Assembly: GCA_028554795.2 (NCBI GenBank)
Contig: CM068827.1
Coordinates: forward strand, 72,017,809 to 72,081,808
Length of the DNA stretch: 64,000 nt
Reading direction: 5' to 3'
From: Sinohyriopsis cumingii
Taxonomy: Eukaryota; Mollusca; Bivalvia; Unionida; Unionidae
In this document: one piece after another, positions 53,801-59,000 of the stretch
Numbering within the stretch: the first letter of the stretch is position 1
Layout of the letters: each line of letters opens with the position of its first letter
Made by a program: the position numbers and the translations under genes
Notes under the pieces: generated by a model
Seen by the model: only the letters and a program-made list of their open reading frames with translations
The model's database searches: none
What the model was told of the DNA's origin: nothing

Positions 53801-56003
53801 TACGCATTCAAGGACTGCAGCAAGGGAGTGTACATCCATACCAGGGCTGACGGCAAGCTGTTCAACATCGCCCGTCTCCGTGCTAAGACTAAAGTCACAG
53901 AGGTACTCATCCATGAATTACTCTTTGCCGACGATGCAGCCTTGACATCACACACGGAAGATGGACTCCAGCAGCTGGTATGCTGCCTCTCCCATGCATG
54001 TAAGGAATTTGGACTGACCATCAGTTTGAAGAAAACAAATGTCATGGCACAGGACACAGACTCCCCTCCCTCTGTCTCCATCGATGGGTACAATTTGGAA
54101 GTTGTCGAGAACTTCACATACCTCGGGTCTAACATCTCCAGCTCACTCTCCATTGATTCTGAGGTGGGCGGCAGGATTGCCAAGGCAGCAGCAGTGATGG
54201 CCAGACTTAACCAGAGGGTCTGGAACAACCCCAACCTCACAGAGAAGACCAAACTGCGTGTCTACCAAGCGTGCGTGCTCAGCTCACTTCTCTACAGCAG
54301 CGAAACATGGACCACCTATGCAAGACACGAGAGGAAACTCAACAGCTTCCACCTGAGATGTCTGCGGCGCATTCTGCACATCCAGTGGCAGGACAAAGTA
54401 CCCAACACAGAGGTTCTAGAACGCGCCAACATGAACAGCATGTTCTCCATACTCAGCGAGAGGCGCCTTCGCTGGCTCGGCCATGTCAAGAGAATGGACC
54501 CAGGTCGCATTCCCAAGGACCTGTTATATGGGGAGTTAGCAGAAGGTGCACGACCAACTGGACGACCACATCTGCGCTACAAAGATGTTTGCAAGAAGGA
54601 TATGAAGACAGCAAACATCAATGTCAACGACTGGGAGAGCTGTGCAAACAACCGTTCCAGCTGGCGTCTAGCTGTCAGGCAGGGAGTTCAAAACGCAGAG
54701 GAAAAGAGAAGAATAAAGCAAGCTGAAAAGAGAGCTAAAAAGAAGGATAAGCAAAAGCGTACTTTGGAGCTATGCCATCGTCTCTCGTAGACGGACGGAT
54801 GCCAAAAATATATGTATATATATATACACACACACACACACACAGTGTGACACAGCTATAGCGTGCTCCGTTATAACACAAATTCGGATATAACACGGTC
54901 GTGGTGTGGCTTCCGAAACTGGATATAAAATGCACTGAACTTTATTTATTGTTACATAAACAAATTCTTTATCCACATTGACAAACCATCTAAACAGTGC
55001 ATTGTTATATCATAATACGCTTATCTTGACATCTACCATGAGTTCTGTATGTTGTGAAATATCCACTTTTTTGTTGTTGACATTTCTGGTAACGGCGATC
55101 AACCGGACGGGGCATTGTCTCGGCTGCTGGCTAGTAATTAATATATTTACAAAGACTGACATTTGTATGTGGATGATAAGTAAAATTCCTCTTCTTTTCA
55201 CTCAGAATTAAATCCTTCAGAACACTCACATTTTCTGTAATAATCCCTGTCATCAAGTATGCCAACTACAATCTTTCAATAACACCAAAGAACTTTTCTT
55301 CAAACTTAAATAAAAGTGATGGAATCTGATGGATTTTTGCATTTTCCAATGTGACTGGAACACATTAAATGTGCTGTGAAAGTTTCCTTTTTGTAGGGAA
55401 AAAGTTTATGCTTACAAACGCTACCAACAGCAGCTTAAAACGCAAACTAACTTTTACCAACTTGGAATGTCCTAAAAAGTAAATGTGCTTCATCATTCAT
55501 TACGTGATTGTGCTATGTTTTTCCACTGAATTCAGACCAATATGACCTGTTACAAAATTATTGTATATTTTAAAGCTGTGAGTGTCCATATTTTCGATGG
55601 AATCACTTGTATTGTCGATTCAATGTATATGATGAGGTTCACAGGTGAGTATACGGTGTTGATACTCTATCCATGGTATACACAGACATTTATATATAAA
55701 CAGGATTTACATATATGTACCAATTCATGGTTCTCTAAATAAAATAAACTATTATATAAGTCTTGTCTGTTTTCACTATAGGTGTATTTCTCATTTAACA
55801 TGCACCAATTTAACATGGTAACTGTGCCAATGAAGCACGTATTTTACCGCCCGCATATATTACCTACAAACACACCCTACAATTTTTTTGGGGTACATTT
55901 TCTTCAGCTAACTGACCAGGTTGCTTATAACACGGTTCGGTCTATAACGCGGTCTGGTTCTATGGTTCCCAACTACCATGTTATAGCGGCCTCACACTGT
56001 CTG

Positions 56004-56050
<47 letters not shown>

Positions 56051-59000
56051 TCCAAGTCTGATCAAATTTGGATCAGAAATATGGACACCAGAATGTAACA
56101 ATCTCAGCCGAAATGATACAAGAACACTTCAATAATATAAATGGATCTCACTCATCATCAAACTTATCTGAGATACAAGCATATGCTCCAATTCAAAATA
56201 ATATCAGAAATATTGTCTCTATCACAATAGCAAGCACAGCCAATTAGATGCAAGATCACCTCATTTAATATGCACAGAATTCAGTCATATTTGAACTATT
56301 CAGAGATAGTGATAATATAAATCAATAGTCCCAAGTTTTATGAAAATCAGATATAAAAAAGACATAACTTCCAGAGTGGGAAAGATGATAAATTGATGAC
56401 AGAAGTTCATGGTCAGGTGAGCTAAAATGATACTGAAGGGTTTAGTAAATATAAAATGTTCACACTTTAAAAAGACTAAAAGGCCAAAAAGGAATTGGCA
56501 AAAGCAACGGTAAAAATTCAAACTTTATAAACTCACATTCAGTTGTTGAAGAATCTGCAGAAGACGATACTGTGATTTTCCACATGTGTAGTATAGACCC
56601 ACCAAAAACAGCTTTCTCTAGGACCACAAGATAGAAATGTTCCTCAAATGAGCTTAGATTTCTGAGGTCTACCACTGGTTCCATAGCAGATTTATCTCCC
56701 TTACTATTCTTTTCTATCACCAACTGTTCTTGGAATACATGAAGAAGCTGGCTCTGCTGCCAGTCATGTTCTGCATCTGTTAGGGCTTCCAGTTCTATAA
56801 TACAGCCAGGTCTACTAGATGACTGCAGACTGACAATGTTAAAAAGATCTCCAGGATTTTGATGTTGCTCGGCGCTATATCCAGAACTGGTATTGCTGGA
56901 AAAACTCATCTGGTGCTGATGAAAAAACAACAAAAGAAAACTAAATATTCATGATGTTACAACTGAATATTAAAGCGGCATTTCTTCTGAAAACCTGTAA
57001 TAAACTGAAAATATGTTATCCTCTCTAGTTTGTTGGCTTTTTTTATATTTATGCAGCTTGCAATAACAAGGACAGCCTACATAAATTAAAGCAGGACCTG
57101 AACAGATCTGTAATTTAGTCAAAATCCCTACATGTTTCACTGTTTTCTAATAATAAGCCACATTCTCTTTGCAATAATAGGTTACACTAGTTCTGAATAT
57201 AGTATGGTCACCAGACGGGGACCATACAAGTTTCATAATCATGAAGTGCATCGAACATAGACACAGTCATAAAACACAATACAAAACAAGTACTAAACTA
57301 AATACTCTGTATGATATATTATATGCTCACGGTATCAGTGTTTCCCTTTACGCACATTTGTGCGTCAGGGACGCACACTGGAGAAAATTGACGCACACAT
57401 GTTGTTGCCGTGCGTTTTTTTGACGCAAAGGATTTTCATAATGTGATCAGGATTTATTTAATACCCAATGCATTGGATGATGGACTTCATCATACATACT
57501 TCGAGCATATGCATTGACTGGTTCCCCGCTTTGTTTGTTCCTTGACTTGCGCTCCTCTATTCATATAGCAGAGTGCAACGCATGGAACATTCGAAACAAT
57601 GAACCAGACTAGCATAGGCAATGTTATGACGGAGTAGCTTCCCCTAATATCGCGAGCTCTCAAGCGATTTCCATTGAGCTCAGCAGGCTGTCATCTAGAT
57701 CTTTAATCTCAATGCATGTTCCACTAGAAAGTTGTTGTTGTTATAGGGTTTAACGCCATTTTTCAGCACAAGATAGGCTATACATGGCGGCCAGTATTAA
57801 TGGTGGAGGAAGAACCCGGGAAAACCCCAGAAAGAACCACCGACCCACGAGAAACTACCGGCAAGCTTTCTCACGTATCCACATTTGCCGAGCCCGAGAC
57901 TCGAACCCACCACTAGAAAGTGATCTCCAGATTAAAACGTCGTGCACTAAAAATCATTAGCGAAGAAAGTGAAAGAAGCAGAACACAAAAGAGTAACTGT
58001 GGATCTAACTTTGATGAAAAATGGAGAAAATAGTGCCCTTGACTGGAATACGGTATTCATACATTAGGATTACCGGTGTGACTTATGATCACGTGATTGC
58101 GAAGACTGCAAAAGTGGATAATCCTTTCTTGACAGGGTTTTAGAATTTTTAAAAATCTGCCCTCGTTTGCCACAAGATATCTGGAGAACACATTATAACC
58201 CAAGACATTCTTTCTCAACAAAGAAATCAGTAAACTTGCAGGGACAAATGCGTTATTTGGATTACAAAGTCAGCGGGTGATCGCAAATTTTGTTGGTTTT
58301 TAACTTTGCTGCAATAAAAGATAGATCTTAAAGTTCAAGTGTAACTTTTTAGAAAGAAGATGAATCATTATCCTCCTTGATATTTGGACAATTATGTTCT
58401 AGGACGAAGTAAAATGAAACCGATGATAGTACACATTTTATGAAAGGCAGTAATCTGATTGCCATTTTGTTAAAAAGATTTATTTGGCTTTTTGTATTGG
58501 CTTGTATGTACTGTGTTGGGCTATAATATTGCTTCATATTGATTATAAGGAGACTGTTAAAAGTACGACTTTAAAAGAAAAATGAACTAATAAAATTATT
58601 CTTTGAATGGACAATGCATTTGTTTGTTAATTGTGCATGTTGATTTGTATGTTTAGAGAAAGAGAGAGAGAGAATGTTGTGCAAGTTGCAATATCCTATT
58701 TCAAGCTGAAAAAGTACGAGTCATATGAAAATTTGTCAATACATTTTTGACCCCCACATTTTTTATTTGACCCCCAGTTCTGACACCAAGGTTGTTTTTT
58801 TTACCCTCAATTTTACACCCCTGGGGGTTATACTGCGGTATGGTAAATAGTAGTACCTTTTATCAAGCTTCTTTTAAATAAAACCTTCTTTCATTGGTTG
58901 TATACTTGAACTGTGGAATCCAAACTCTACACATGCCATCCACACAATTTTTGCATGGTTAAAGACACTGAACTCAAGTTGTCTACTGTAAACCGGTCAT

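Larger units (their letters stand above)
48571..56536. other. Intron carrying LINE, SINE-A, repeat C and TIR element
   Basis: 8.0-kb intron. A hairpin-MITE relative is at about 48640-48790, a SINE-A at 49157-49412, and family C at 49775-50140 and 50500-50810. The LINE (50841-54807) and a TIR element (54842-56000) interrupt family C, which resumes at 56045-56400. Confidence 0.7.
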
